Positions 35,518-44,864 of a stretch of 64,000 nucleotides of DNA are shown piece after piece. The notes under the pieces were generated by a model. It searched no databases and had not been told where the DNA came from. It saw nothing but the letters and a program-made list of their open reading frames with translations. Source of the DNA: Chthonomonas sp. (GTDB taxonomy: Bacteria; Armatimonadota; Fimbriimonadia; Fimbriimonadales; Fimbriimonadaceae); the NCBI GenBank assembly GCA_016788425.1, contig JAEURQ010000003.1, positions 155,282-219,281 of the forward strand. Reading direction: 5' to 3'. Position 1 is the first letter of the stretch, and each line of letters begins with the position of its first letter. Position numbers and translations under genes: made by a program.

Positions 35518-36372
35518 TTAAAGGTGGTGATGAAGCGTGGAATCTTGGTCCAATTCCTCTTGCGCCACACGGGTGGCCTTGAGCGAATTGAGCACCGCAT
35601 CCATGCCGCCGAGCGTGGTGGAGCCCACCGCGCCGGACTGCAATCGCTGACGCTCGTTTTCGACAGTGGTGGTCGCGACTTCGCTGGCGAGGAGCTTGAG
35701 TCGCTCGGCGATTTCGCGCGCCGCCGGGAACACCGACCCGATGTGCGGGCTGCGGAATTTGTACTTTTCCGGGTTGGCGGTAAACGCCTCGGCGAACCCG
35801 GAGAGGGCTTCCTTGATGTCGCCGTCGGCGAGATCATCGAAGGCGCGCTTGAAATCTTTGCCTCGCGAATCCGCGCCGGTGCCCATGCACATGGCGGCGA
35901 GTCCGGCGAGCTCGTCCATCGCTTGATCGGCCACGGCGCCAATGTCGGTGCGCAAGCCTTGAAAGTGGGGTGACGAAGTCCAGGTGTCCGATTCGAGCAG
36001 AGTGTGAATCTGCACCCAATAGTACGCGCCGACTTCGAGCAGTTGCAAGGCGGTGCCATCAATCTTTTTGTGTAGCTTGCTCTGGTCTTCTTCGCCAAAT
36101 TTCTCGAGCGTCAGAATCGTGTCGGGCGGCAGTTGCTTCTTAACGCGGTTATGGATGAACGCAACCACGTTCCAAAGCACCAAGGTAACCGCCGAGCAAA
36201 TCGGCACCGCTTCTAAGATGGTCAGGGGCGACAGGATTCCGAGCGCGATGCCGATCCCGATGCCAGGGAGCGCCGCGGACAACCCAAAGTACGTAGGCAA
36301 CTGTTGCCGCCGCGACTCCAAGTAGGTTTTGAAGTACGGCAGGTTCGAGGAGTTGTTGAGTTCTAGCTTCAT
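35518..36372 (-). CDS. Membrane protein of unknown function
   Basis: The 284-residue protein has two membrane helices in its first 75 residues (FGLSAALPGIGIGIALGIL; AVPICSAVTLVLWNVVAFI) and then a long, mostly helical soluble part. I do not recognise a family. It begins two bases after the stop of the 636-residue gene, so it is the third member of a leftward operon with the S9 peptidase. Confidence 0.6.
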   Translation of the reverse strand: MKLELNNSSNLPYFKTYLESRRQQLPTYFGLSAALPGIGIGIALGILSPLTILEAVPICSAVTLVLWNVVAFIHNRVKKQLPPDTILTLEKFGEEDQSKLHKKIDGTALQLLEVGAYYWVQIHTLLESDTWTSSPHFQGLRTDIGAVADQAMDELAGLAAMCMGTGADSRGKDFKRAFDDLADGDIKEALSGFAEAFTANPEKYKFRSPHIGSVFPAAREIAERLKLLASEVATTTVENERQRLQSGAVGSTTLGGMDAVLNSLKATRVAQEELDQDSTLHHHL

Positions 36373-36374
36373 CG

Positions 36375-38285
36375 TTACGGCGCGACCTTGGCCGGGGTCA
36401 CGCGAATCTCGGCTATTTCTACGGATGCACCCTCAAAATAGATGCGAATGGTGCGCGCTTTGAGCGGTGCCCCGAGCAATCTGAGCACGGCGACGTCGCC
36501 CTCCTTGGGGCACCAGCTCGCCGCGTGCCAGCCCGGTTGCAGCATCTTGGCGAAGGGCTCGCTATCGGCAAACGCTTGCGCGGTTTCGCGCGCTCCGACC
36601 TCGATTTTGGTGAGTTGCCCAGGGTTGGCGGTGAGAATATCCACGCTACCAAACACGCGGTCGCGGCCCAAGTTGAGCTCAATCCACTTGACTTCGGGCG
36701 TCCACATAAAGCGCGTCGCCGGGTCGCCATCCACCAGCGCGTTGAGCTTGGCGGGGTCGGTATTGGCCGAGTCGCCGACGATTTTGGCGAGCGCAAGGTT
36801 AGTGCCTTCTTCGAGCTTCGCCATCGGAATCGGCACTCCGATCTTGACGACCGGTAGCCGAGTTCCGGCGCGCAAGGCGGCGACGAAGAACTCCTCCCTT
36901 GCGACCGAGATTGTCGTTTCGCCGTTCGGCGTGACCACCGAAAGCCTCAGGCTCGGGCCGGTCAGGCTCGTCGTGATCTCGCTAAGGTTGATGAGTTGCA
37001 GGCTGCCGTTGAGCGTGACGACTTTGTGCTTGGCGCCATCCTCGAGCTTGGCGATGCCGGCCAGCGGCAGGCCGTCTGGCCCCACCACCTTGAGCGCGAT
37101 GTTCTTGGGGAGCGTCTTGGTGGGCTGGTTGAGCTGGCCGACCGCCGCCGCGGAGAGCAACCCGACCGGCGCGAACGCCACCTGATCGGCGAGTTCATCG
37201 GGCCACGGCGCGGAGCTCAGCGGCAATTGCCGCGCAAACTCGACATCATCCACGCTCATACCGCCGGCGAGCAAGCCGAGTCGTTCGTTGATACTGGCGA
37301 TTTGCTGCTCCAATGTTTGCCCCGGCAAGAGGTCGGCGCTCGTCCAGTGGTTCAGGCGAACCGTGGCCCCGGCGCGCGCAAAAGAGTAGCGGCTAAACGG
37401 CGCACAGACCTCGTTCCAGGCGCGGATAGCGGCGCGATTTTTCTCTGCGGCCGCGAAGTCCTTGCCAAGCGGATACAACGTCCACGAATTGTCCTGCGCG
37501 ACGGCGTCGGCTCCCGGAAGCGCGATGCTTACCGGTCCGCCCGTCAACGGTAACGCAAATTGGAACTGAGTGGCTCCTAATTTAGCGGCCGAAATTTCCA
37601 AGCCGCCCTGCCAAACTCGGGGAGTGATGGGTCCCGCCTTGCCCCAGTCCACCGAGAACTCCACATTCGCGCCGTTGCGACGGACCTCGGTGATGCGGCG
37701 GTTATCGGCGCGTCCGTGCTTGCGTACGGTGAACTTCAATTGCGGCCCTTGCTCGCGAGCCTCGCTACTGGGGAAATCCACAACCTCGCCGAAAGTGAGC
37801 GCGAGGCCGAAACTCGGCGCTTCGCCCGTGCGCCACTGGTTCACGAGCTTGCCTAAGCCGTCAACCGTGAGCACGCCATTTTCGACCTTAGCCTTCGCCT
37901 CGGCGATGGGTGTAAGGTCGCCGGTGGTGTTTTGCCGCCACGTGAGGCCGGTCACCGGCTGATCCGAGGGGAAGCCGAGCTTGGCGTTGATCTCGCCGCG
38001 CAGATCGTTGCCCTCTTCCCAATCCTGCCGAACCCGGTAGATGCCCGTGACATTGATTGTCCGGCCCAGCGCTTGTCGCATTTGGAGCTGAACGGAATCA
38101 AATTCCTCGTCATCGGCGAGCACTTGGTTTAAGTTGCCGAAACGCAGAAACACGACCTTGCCCGGCCCACCGCTCAGCAAGCGGTCGCGACCGTAGTTGC
38201 TTTCCGGCTCTTTTTGATCGATGAAGGTGTCCATCACGGTGACGTGATGGACCGGCGGCAAGACAAACGCAGGCAGCAGAATCAT
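36375..38285 (-). CDS. DNRLRE-type and discoidin-like multidomain protein
   Basis: The 636-residue protein begins with a short hydrophobic leader. Residues about 20-200 resemble a DNRLRE domain (DTFIDQKEPESNYGRDRLL; VVFLRFGNL), a beta-sandwich seen in surface proteins. The C-terminal part (about 500-630: NLALAKIVGDSANTDPAKLN, then VDGDPATRFMW and IELNLGRDRVFGSVDI) looks like an F5/8 type C carbohydrate-binding module. No catalytic domain is visible in the middle. Binding to glycans is likely, but the target is unknown. The start lies 3 bases past the S9 peptidase stop. Confidence 0.65.
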   Translation of the reverse strand: MILLPAFVLPPVHHVTVMDTFIDQKEPESNYGRDRLLSGGPGKVVFLRFGNLNQVLADDEEFDSVQLQMRQALGRTINVTGIYRVRQDWEEGNDLRGEINAKLGFPSDQPVTGLTWRQNTTGDLTPIAEAKAKVENGVLTVDGLGKLVNQWRTGEAPSFGLALTFGEVVDFPSSEAREQGPQLKFTVRKHGRADNRRITEVRRNGANVEFSVDWGKAGPITPRVWQGGLEISAAKLGATQFQFALPLTGGPVSIALPGADAVAQDNSWTLYPLGKDFAAAEKNRAAIRAWNEVCAPFSRYSFARAGATVRLNHWTSADLLPGQTLEQQIASINERLGLLAGGMSVDDVEFARQLPLSSAPWPDELADQVAFAPVGLLSAAAVGQLNQPTKTLPKNIALKVVGPDGLPLAGIAKLEDGAKHKVVTLNGSLQLINLSEITTSLTGPSLRLSVVTPNGETTISVAREEFFVAALRAGTRLPVVKIGVPIPMAKLEEGTNLALAKIVGDSANTDPAKLNALVDGDPATRFMWTPEVKWIELNLGRDRVFGSVDILTANPGQLTKIEVGARETAQAFADSEPFAKMLQPGWHAASWCPKEGDVAVLRLLGAPLKARTIRIYFEGASVEIAEIRVTPAKVAP

Positions 38286-38288
38286 CGC

Positions 38289-40292
38289 TTAGCCTTGCAA
38301 GTGGCGCTTCCACCATGCGAGAATTTCGCCGAGTCGGTGCAGGCGCAGGTCGGGCGGGCCAGATCGCGAGAGTCCATGACTTGTACTTGACGGATACCGC
38401 GCGAATCGCGTTTCGATTCCGCGCTGCCAAAGCGCAGAAAACACCTGCTCCCCTTGCTCCACGTTGCAACGCAGGTCGCCTTCGCTATGGATGACAAGCG
38501 TCGGCGTCACCGCTTTATCGAAGTAAGCGATGGGCGATTGTCGCCAGCGCGATTCCAGATCGCCGATCGGGCCGTACCAATTGCCCGGCCCAAAGTAGCC
38601 ATCTTTCTCGTCGATGAAGTCGCTGTTGCCGCCCATTGAAAGTAGGTTGCTCACGCAGCGATCGGTGATGGCGGCGCGGAAATCGGTGGTGTGGCCGATA
38701 GCCCAGTTGGTCATGTAGCCGCCGTACGATCCGCCCATGATGCCGATGAGGCCGCTGTGAATCGTGGGCTGATGCTGCATCCAATGGAGCACGGTTTGGA
38801 TATCCACCCAATCCTTGTTGCCCCAATCGCCGGAAATCGCGTGGCAATGCTCTTCGCCGTAGCCCTTGGAGCCGCGCGGGTTGCTCATCACGACCACGTA
38901 GCCTTGCGCAGCCAGTAACTGCATCTCGTGGAAGAACAACTCGCCGTACTGAGCGTGCGGGCCGCCGTGAACTTGCAGCACCGCCGGACCGCGTTGCTTG
39001 CGACCCTCGGGAGTAAGCACCCAAATCTGCACCTTCGTGCCGTCGGGAGTCTCCAAGTACTCGGTAGTGACCGGCGCGAGCTTGATCTTCTCGTGCCACG
39101 CCTTGTTCTCACTCGTGAGGAACTTGATGTCCTTGGGATTAGAAACCGGTTGGATACAAACCTCGTTCATGGTTTGGGTATCACCCGAAACGCCCGCGAA
39201 CAGGGTTTCGTCCGCGCTTATGGCGTTGATGCTGGTCCAGGTGCGGCCGCTGGTGAGGGCTTCCGACCCGCCCTTCGCTACATCAATGCGCGCCGGGTGG
39301 CTTTGGCCGTGCCAGCCGATGTTTGTGTAGAGGCTCTTGCCTTCTTTCGACCACAGCAGAAGGCCGCTGGCGGCAAACTCCTTTGTGTCGCTGAGCGTAG
39401 CGACCTCGTAGCAAATGTCGTCGCCTTCGGTCAGGCAGCGGTTGTCCTTGCCGTCCACGCTGACCACCCAAACGCGCTGATTGAACGCGCCCCAGTGACT
39501 TTCGGCTTGGGTTTGGGCAATGTACGCAATCCATTTTCCATCGGGCGAGGCACTGACGTTGCTCTTGTGAGCGCCGCCGCACGCGAGCTTTTTCGCCTTG
39601 CCCTTCATGTCCACGAAAAAGATTTCGCTCGGTTCCTTTTTGTGGGCCGGGTTCTTGCCGGTCTCGTGCGACACCACCAGATGCTTGCCATCCGGCATCC
39701 AGTCGAAGCTGTAGAACCCATAGGGGCCAGATTCATACAACTTGGTGTGCTCGCCGGTCGCCGCGTCTACTAAGTACAAACCGTAGCGCATTTCGCCAAA
39801 GTAGCCGTCGCCATCGAGGCGGTAGTAGGGCGTCGTCAACACCCAGGGCGGCGTACTTAGGTTGTCGGTCTCGCGCTTTTTAGCCGCCTCTTTTGTGCGG
39901 TCCGGATGCGATTCGCGAAACAGCACGGCGAATTTGGAACCGTCTGGTGAATATTTAAACTCCGCCACCGAGCCTTCGGGGAAATGCGTGAGTTGGCGGG
40001 CCTCGCCACCGCTGGTCGGCAGCAGGAAGATTTGGCCATTTTCGCCTCGATCGGTGAGAAACGCAACATGCTTACCGTCCGGCGACCAACGACCGTGGCC
40101 CGCGCTTTTGTCGCCGCTCGTTAGTTGGCGCGCCTCCTCACCTTGGCGCACCGCGTACAACTGAGTTACATATTTGTTCTTCGCGATATGCTTGCGGGCG
40201 AAGAGCACTTCGTGGCTCTGCGGATGGAACTGGGGATCGCTGACAAAGACGAGATCGAGCAGGTCTTCGGCGAGAAGGGCGCGCTTGGGCAT
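38289..40292 (-). CDS. S9-family serine peptidase
   Basis: The 667-residue protein is a prolyl-oligopeptidase-type enzyme: an N-terminal beta-propeller of PD40-like blades ([19 protein letters not shown]) and a C-terminal alpha/beta hydrolase. The triad is Ser522 in [11 protein letters not shown], Asp606 in [14 protein letters not shown] and His639 in [11 protein letters not shown]. It lacks a signal peptide, so it is probably cytosolic, removing acyl-amino acids or cutting short peptides. It heads the leftward operon with the DNRLRE protein and the membrane protein. Confidence 0.93.
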   Translation of the reverse strand: MPKRALLAEDLLDLVFVSDPQFHPQSHEVLFARKHIAKNKYVTQLYAVRQGEEARQLTSGDKSAGHGRWSPDGKHVAFLTDRGENGQIFLLPTSGGEARQLTHFPEGSVAEFKYSPDGSKFAVLFRESHPDRTKEAAKKRETDNLSTPPWVLTTPYYRLDGDGYFGEMRYGLYLVDAATGEHTKLYESGPYGFYSFDWMPDGKHLVVSHETGKNPAHKKEPSEIFFVDMKGKAKKLACGGAHKSNVSASPDGKWIAYIAQTQAESHWGAFNQRVWVVSVDGKDNRCLTEGDDICYEVATLSDTKEFAASGLLLWSKEGKSLYTNIGWHGQSHPARIDVAKGGSEALTSGRTWTSINAISADETLFAGVSGDTQTMNEVCIQPVSNPKDIKFLTSENKAWHEKIKLAPVTTEYLETPDGTKVQIWVLTPEGRKQRGPAVLQVHGGPHAQYGELFFHEMQLLAAQGYVVVMSNPRGSKGYGEEHCHAISGDWGNKDWVDIQTVLHWMQHQPTIHSGLIGIMGGSYGGYMTNWAIGHTTDFRAAITDRCVSNLLSMGGNSDFIDEKDGYFGPGNWYGPIGDLESRWRQSPIAYFDKAVTPTLVIHSEGDLRCNVEQGEQVFSALWQRGIETRFARYPSSTSHGLSRSGPPDLRLHRLGEILAWWKRHLQG

Positions 40293-40383
40293 GATTTCAG
40301 CTTACCGGACCGCGACTTTTCCGGCCGTAGGGCCGTACCTTGTTGCAACTGGCGCAAGTTTGCGCCGTTGGTGGGTACGCATT

Positions 40384-40740
40384 ATGGGAATGATTCAAGA
40401 GTTTAAGGACTTTATCAATAAGGGCAACGTGATGGATCTCGCGGTCGGGGTGATTATCGGCGGTGCATTTGGCAAGATCGTCGAGTCGCTGGTGGCGGAT
40501 ATCGTCATGCCGTTGATCGCCAAGGCGGGCGGTCAGCCCGATTTCAGCGCATGGGAGGTTAGCGGAGTTAAGGTGGGCAACTTCCTCAACGCGCTCATCG
40601 CCTTCCTGATCATCGCGTTTGTGGTGTTCCTGATTGTAAAGGCGCTCAACAAGCTCAAGAAGCCAGCCGTGGCTGAAGCGGCCGCCACGCCGGAAGACAT
40701 CGTCCTGCTGCGCGAAATCCGCGATTCGCTGAAGCGCTAG
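40384..40740 (+). CDS. mscL: Large-conductance mechanosensitive channel
   Basis: The 118-residue protein has the MscL N-terminus ([20 protein letters not shown], first helix [21 protein letters not shown]), a short periplasmic loop and a second helix ([19 protein letters not shown]), ending in a cytoplasmic helix. It opens under membrane stretch to relieve osmotic shock. The loop is shorter than in E. coli MscL. ATG 40390 is an alternative start two codons in. It overlaps the stop of the membrane-HAD fusion gene by 4 bases. Confidence 0.93.
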   Translation: MGMIQEFKDFINKGNVMDLAVGVIIGGAFGKIVESLVADIVMPLIAKAGGQPDFSAWEVSGVKVGNFLNALIAFLIIAFVVFLIVKALNKLKKPAVAEAAATPEDIVLLREIRDSLKR

Positions 40741-41933
40741 CCAACCGGCGGGGGAAACATCGCTCGCACTGTTTCAATCGCCTGGTCTAGGCTTGCGACG
40801 ACTTGGGGTGGAGGATTCGATCCCCCACCCTCGCCCTTTCGGTCCACCCAGATGGTGGACACTCCGGCGGCTTGCCCGGCGGCAACATCGGAGAGCTTGT
40901 CGCCAATGAACACGCACTGGGCCGGATCGAGGCCCAATTCATCCATTGCCAGCCAAAGGAGACCAGGGCCGGGTTTGCTCATTAGCCTTGCGAGGAAGCT
41001 CGTCGCCTCCTTGTACTCATGGTGCGGACTAAAGTAGATGGCATCCACACGGCTGCCCAGGGAAGTGATACGTTGGATCAGCTTGGCGTTGAAAGCACGC
41101 ATTTGCTCTCGCGAATAGATGTTCTTGGCGATTCCCGACTGGTTGCTGAGGATCACGATGTGGCAAGGCAAGTCATTGACCGCTCGCAAAAAGTCAACCG
41201 AATCGCGAAAAAGTTGAAGATCGGCAACCTTGTGCGTGAAGCCACCATCCACGTTCAGCGTTCCATCTCTATCCAAAAAGATGGCGCCGGGATACTTTGC
41301 CATGGGCGCCCGAGACGGGTAGTCACGATGTTCAGCCGCAATGAGGTCAAGGACTGTCGAGCGGGCCTTCTGGCTGGCGCGCTTGGGTTCGTGATCTGAC
41401 CAATAGATGACTCCCCCGCACAGAATGAAATAGAGCCCGCAAAGAGTGAGAATCAGCTTTCCGGACGGAGTTGAGATGTCCTCGTTAACCCACATTACGG
41501 CCGCTACGGCGAAGGTGATTGTGAGCATCGTCACTCGGAAAAACCACTTGCGAATTCCGGGAGCCCGGTGATTCAGATAAAAGGTCTCCAACTCGTATTC
41601 GGGCCGTTGGTGAGATATCTCCGTGAGTGCCGGCTCAATCTCTTCTCGCAACAGTCGCGCGAGAATCTGGTGGATGGCATACGAATACTGGATCAGGACT
41701 GAGTAGTAGATCGAAAGTAGTGGGGCGGCCAAGAGCGCGCGATAGAGATGCGGGGTTTCGGTTGGCTTGCCGGAGGCGCTAATGGCTATGATCGCAGCCA
41801 GCGCCACCGTCAACTGGATACTGTATTGGTCGCGCTGAGTGATTCGCTGCCGAATCTCGGTGCGCACCTCGCTGTACAACGCTTGGAGCCTTTCAAACTC
41901 TCGATCCTTACGCGAATCAGAACCTGGGGGCAT
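40737..41933 (-). CDS. Membrane domain fused to GmhB-like HAD phosphatase
   Basis: The 398-residue protein has a helical start ([20 protein letters not shown]) and about four membrane helices in two pairs (about 40-85 and 130-180), then a HAD phosphatase domain from about 212. HAD motif I is FLDRDGT (D221, D223), motif II ILSNQSG, motif III SKPGP (K320) and motif IV GDKLSD (D345, D349). The order and wording match GmhB, the D,D-heptose bisphosphate phosphatase. However, the Cys ligands of the GmhB zinc loop are absent: [20 protein letters not shown] replaces the usual CPHH...CxCRKP. The membrane half is unusual for this family. Its substrate is unknown; a sugar phosphate is likely. Confidence 0.8.
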   Translation of the reverse strand: MPPGSDSRKDREFERLQALYSEVRTEIRQRITQRDQYSIQLTVALAAIIAISASGKPTETPHLYRALLAAPLLSIYYSVLIQYSYAIHQILARLLREEIEPALTEISHQRPEYELETFYLNHRAPGIRKWFFRVTMLTITFAVAAVMWVNEDISTPSGKLILTLCGLYFILCGGVIYWSDHEPKRASQKARSTVLDLIAAEHRDYPSRAPMAKYPGAIFLDRDGTLNVDGGFTHKVADLQLFRDSVDFLRAVNDLPCHIVILSNQSGIAKNIYSREQMRAFNAKLIQRITSLGSRVDAIYFSPHHEYKEATSFLARLMSKPGPGLLWLAMDELGLDPAQCVFIGDKLSDVAAGQAAGVSTIWVDRKGEGGGSNPPPQVVASLDQAIETVRAMFPPPVG

Positions 41934-41936
41934 CCT

Positions 41937-42677
41937 TTAGGACCTCTTTTTGGCGATGTAGAGCGCCTCGATCTCGTCCAGCCGAAGCGCGCGCTCGCCC
42001 CACTCGCCGGCCGTGCCGCCATAAACTGCGCTGACATTCAGCCCGCTATGAAACGCCATGGCGACGAGCTCGCTGGGGAAGAAGAGACGCTCGCGGATGA
42101 ACACCGTCTGCATTCCGGCGGGCGTGTTCATGTCGTTCATATACTCGGCCAGCATCGTCACCGGGTCAAAAGCGCCCGCGTCCACGTCCTCCTGGCGCAT
42201 CGCGCGCACCTGGGCAAAGGCGTTCAGCGCGGTGAAAATCGCGGTGCCGCCTGGGGCCAAATTGTCGGCCATGCTGCGCAGGCAGGCCATGGCGTGGGCC
42301 ACCGGATCCTCGTCGTGCCCGGTCAGGTTCAGCGGACTTTCGCAGAGCAAGAGCACCAAGTCGAACGGTTTTTCGCTTCGCCACGGGCGAATATCGGCTT
42401 CGATCCAGGTGGCGTCGGGTGCTTTTCGCCGCGCCTCGGCGAGCATGCCCGGGCTGAAATCCACGCCGGTCACGGCAAAGCCTTGTTCGGCGAAGATCGC
42501 GGCATGCCGTCCGGTTCCGCAGCCCAAGTCCAGCACGCGTCCGCCGGCCGGGGTTTGGGCCTGTTCCAGCAGAAACTGCACCTCGACGCGCGAGTTCTTG
42601 GTGAAGTCGTTTTGGTCGTAGGTCGGCGCTTGCAGGTCGAAAAATTCGCGCCAATTGCTCGGCACCGGGGAACTCAT
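41937..42677 (-). CDS. SAM-dependent methyltransferase
   Basis: The 246-residue class I methyltransferase shows motif I RVLDLGCGTGRHAAIFAEQG, motif II VTGVDFSPGML and the later LVLLLCESPLNLTGHDED with ENLAPGG-type region (NLAPGGTAIFTAL). The N-terminus WREFFDLQAPTYDQNDF matches small-molecule methyltransferases. The substrate is unknown. It starts 20 bases after an intrinsic terminator for the upstream uridine kinase gene, so it has its own promoter. It ends 3 bases before the next gene's start. Confidence 0.83.
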   Translation of the reverse strand: MSSPVPSNWREFFDLQAPTYDQNDFTKNSRVEVQFLLEQAQTPAGGRVLDLGCGTGRHAAIFAEQGFAVTGVDFSPGMLAEARRKAPDATWIEADIRPWRSEKPFDLVLLLCESPLNLTGHDEDPVAHAMACLRSMADNLAPGGTAIFTALNAFAQVRAMRQEDVDAGAFDPVTMLAEYMNDMNTPAGMQTVFIRERLFFPSELVAMAFHSGLNVSAVYGGTAGEWGERALRLDEIEALYIAKKRS

Positions 42678-42697
42678 GCCGTAAAGGTACCCGCGGA

Positions 42698-42727
42698 CAA
42701 CAAAAGACCCGGCCTACCCGCCGGGTC
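42698..42727 (-). terminator. Terminator after uridine kinase
   Basis: Read on the minus strand, GACCCGGC pairs with GCCGGGTC (42720-42727 and 42706-42713), with a six-base loop, followed by TTTTGTTG. It lies between the uridine kinase stop and the methyltransferase start. The remaining bases 42728-42866 contain no recognisable gene. Confidence 0.8.
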
Positions 42728-42866
42728 CAACGATAATTTCAAGAGGTCACCGCCCCGAATTTCCAGGCGGACGTCGCCCCTTTCATCATCAGTGTAACGC
42801 TGATCGATCCAGAATGGATAGAAATCTGCGGCTGATCTTGCACTTCTGGCAAAAGTGCTAGGCCAG

Positions 42867-43487
42867 CTAATGCAGCGAGATGCCGGCGCGGGCGAGCACC
42901 GCGTCCAGCACCAACTCGGCGTTGCGTGCGGAGTTCGGCGGGCCATCCAGAAGCAGCGTGGCGTTTTCGCGGCTGGGGTGCATAAACTTGTCGAACATCG
43001 GCAACACGTGGTGGTGGAACCGCCAGCGCACCTCCTCCTCGTCGCGACCGCGCTGTTGGCCGTCGCGGAGTATGCGCCGCCGCAGGCACTCCAGCGGCGA
43101 GATATCAATGAACGCGCGTGTGCGCGTCAGCTGATTGATCTCCGGCCAAAACATCGCGTACTGGCCTTCGAGCACTACGAACTCGCTGGGCTGGACTTTC
43201 TCGGTTTCGGGAGCTCGGGTGAACTCGATAAAATCATACTTGGGCTTATCAATCGCGCGGTCGTTGATGAGTTCCCACAGGTGGTCGCGCAACAAGGGCA
43301 TGTCGAACATTTCGGGGGCGTCGAAGTTGCACGCGTGGCGCTCGTCCATGCTGAGATTGGTCAGCGGCAAATAGTAGTCGTCAAGGCACAGCAGCGGCGC
43401 ATCGAGTTCCGCCGCCAACAAGCGCGCGGTGGTTGACTTTCCTGAACAGGAAAGACCCGCAATCGCCACGACGTGAACGGCACTCAC
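42867..43487 (-). CDS. udk: Uridine kinase family protein
   Basis: The 206-residue P-loop kinase has Walker A GLSCSGKST (11-19), LDDYYLP, and ACNFDAPEMFD, matching the NFDHPDAFD substrate region of uridine kinases. It also has the catalytic-type FVVLEGQYAMFW segment, corresponding to the usual EGI in Udk. It would phosphorylate uridine or cytidine for salvage; cdd at 58 kb fits the same pathway. It ends in a terminator 139 bases downstream. Confidence 0.8.
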   Translation of the reverse strand: MSAVHVVAIAGLSCSGKSTTARLLAAELDAPLLCLDDYYLPLTNLSMDERHACNFDAPEMFDMPLLRDHLWELINDRAIDKPKYDFIEFTRAPETEKVQPSEFVVLEGQYAMFWPEINQLTRTRAFIDISPLECLRRRILRDGQQRGRDEEEVRWRFHHHVLPMFDKFMHPSRENATLLLDGPPNSARNAELVLDAVLARAGISLH

Positions 43488-43493
43488 GGAGAG

Positions 43494-43847
43494 TTAGTTT
43501 AGCCGAGCGGGCGGCGAAAAGTCACTCGGAATCTTTGCTAGGATGTCCGCGAGTTTAAAGGTCAACGAGCTGTTGCTCACAACTTGATCAACGCCGTTCG
43601 CCGTGCCCTCGTTCAGCAGGTCCTTTTCCTTGTGGCCGGCGTGGCCGATCAGGTACGTCCCGCGGCCCCTTAGTTCACCAATCACCTGAGGCGACGAAAA
43701 CTCGGGACGCCCTAGGTTCAAAATCGCGACGTCAAACCGCGCAGCGGGGAGCGTTTTGGCGACCGTCGGCGAATGCCCGAGCGCCTGCGCCGATCGCGTG
43801 AGGCGGCTGGTCCACAGCAGGTTGTCGTCCAAAATCAAAATGGTCAT
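43494..43847 (-). CDS. Degenerate response-regulator receiver protein
   Basis: The 117-residue stand-alone protein has a receiver-like fold. ILILDDNLLWTSRL keeps the paired acidic residues (D7, D8), but the phosphoacceptor position in DVAILNLGRPEF is Asn44 instead of Asp. The conserved Ser/Thr region reads YLIGHAGHK, and the conserved Lys position reads VSNSS. It therefore should not take a phosphoryl group in the normal way, and is probably a pseudo-receiver. It diverges from mtnA. The longer open frame upstream is a shadow of mtnA. Confidence 0.7.
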   Translation of the reverse strand: MTILILDDNLLWTSRLTRSAQALGHSPTVAKTLPAARFDVAILNLGRPEFSSPQVIGELRGRGTYLIGHAGHKEKDLLNEGTANGVDQVVSNSSLTFKLADILAKIPSDFSPPARLN

Positions 43848-43886
43848 CGGGCAACCCAAGTGTACTTGCGCAGGTACCCTTTGGGC

Positions 43887-44864
43887 ATGAGTTTGCGTCC
43901 GATGCGCTGGGAAAATGGCGTCCTGATGATGCTGGATCAGCGCATTTTGCCCACCCGAACTGAGTGGCTGGCGCTCAGCCGGTGGGAGCGGGTTGCCGAA
44001 GCAATCGTCACCATGGCGGTGCGTGGCGCTCCCGCCATCGGAGTGGCCGCCGGCTACGGCATGGTGCTCGCCAAGCAGTCCGGCGCGGACATGGATCACG
44101 CCAGCGCGCAACTGGCGGCGACTCGTCCCACCGCCGTCAACCTGTTTTGGGCATTGGACCGCATGCGGCCTCTTCACGGCGAGCCCGCCGAGCGATTGCT
44201 CGCCGAAGCCATCGCCATTGAGCAAGAAGACATCGCCGCGAACATGGCGATGGGCGAGCTTGGGGCGAGCCTGTTGCCGCCGGGCGCGCAGATTCTCACC
44301 GTCTGCAACACGGGCAGCCTCGCCACCGGCGGACACGGCACCGCGCTCGGGATTATTCGCACCGCCTTCGCTCGCGACCCGAGCATTTTTGTCTATAGCT
44401 GCGAAACACGGCCCCGCCAACAGGGGCTGCGCCTGACTGCGTATGAACTCACCGTTGAGAAGATTCCGTTTCGCAGCATCGTGGATGGTGCGGCCGCCAG
44501 CTTGATGCGCGCCGGGAAGGTGGATTGCGTCATCGCCGGGGCGGATCGCATCGCCGCCAACGGCGACACCGCCAACAAGATCGGTACCTACAGCCTGGCC
44601 GTACTGGCCAAGCACCACGGCATTCCTTTCTACATTGCCGCGCCGAGCAGCACGTTCGACCCAACCTTGGCCAGCGGCGACCTCATCCCGATCGAGGAGC
44701 GATCCGGCGAGGAGATCACGCATATCGAGGGCGTGCAGATTGCGCCCGATGGCTGCCCCACCTGGAATCCTGGCTTCGACGTGACGCCCGGCGAGCTGAT
44801 CGCCGCCATTATCTCAGAGCGCGGAATCTACCGCCCGCCCTACGCCTTCGATGCGAGTTCGTGA
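43887..44864 (+). CDS. mtnA: Methylthioribose-1-phosphate isomerase
   Basis: This enzyme of the methionine salvage pathway isomerises 5-methylthioribose 1-phosphate to methylthioribulose 1-phosphate. The 325-residue protein has the catalytic Cys in VCNTGSLATGG (C140) and the Asp in AGADRIAANGD (D220), plus NKIGTY and the sugar-phosphate region of the family. It is full length. The start ATG 43887 is where similarity begins; upstream frame is unrelated. Its stop overlaps prmC by 14 bases, so mtnA-prmC-def-fmt form an operon. Other mtn genes are not in the window. Confidence 0.92.
   Translation: MSLRPMRWENGVLMMLDQRILPTRTEWLALSRWERVAEAIVTMAVRGAPAIGVAAGYGMVLAKQSGADMDHASAQLAATRPTAVNLFWALDRMRPLHGEPAERLLAEAIAIEQEDIAANMAMGELGASLLPPGAQILTVCNTGSLATGGHGTALGIIRTAFARDPSIFVYSCETRPRQQGLRLTAYELTVEKIPFRSIVDGAAASLMRAGKVDCVIAGADRIAANGDTANKIGTYSLAVLAKHHGIPFYIAAPSSTFDPTLASGDLIPIEERSGEEITHIEGVQIAPDGCPTWNPGFDVTPGELIAAIISERGIYRPPYAFDASS

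Noticed and set aside
42728-42866. Small gene in the gap between the methyltransferase and uridine kinase genes
   Set aside because: The open stretch there is the tail of a shadow frame of uridine kinase, without a ribosome binding site or family resemblance.
43848-44723. The upstream part of the minus-strand frame ending at 43494
   Set aside because: It is antisense to mtnA. Only the last 117 codons, from ATG 43847, encode a recognisable receiver-like protein.
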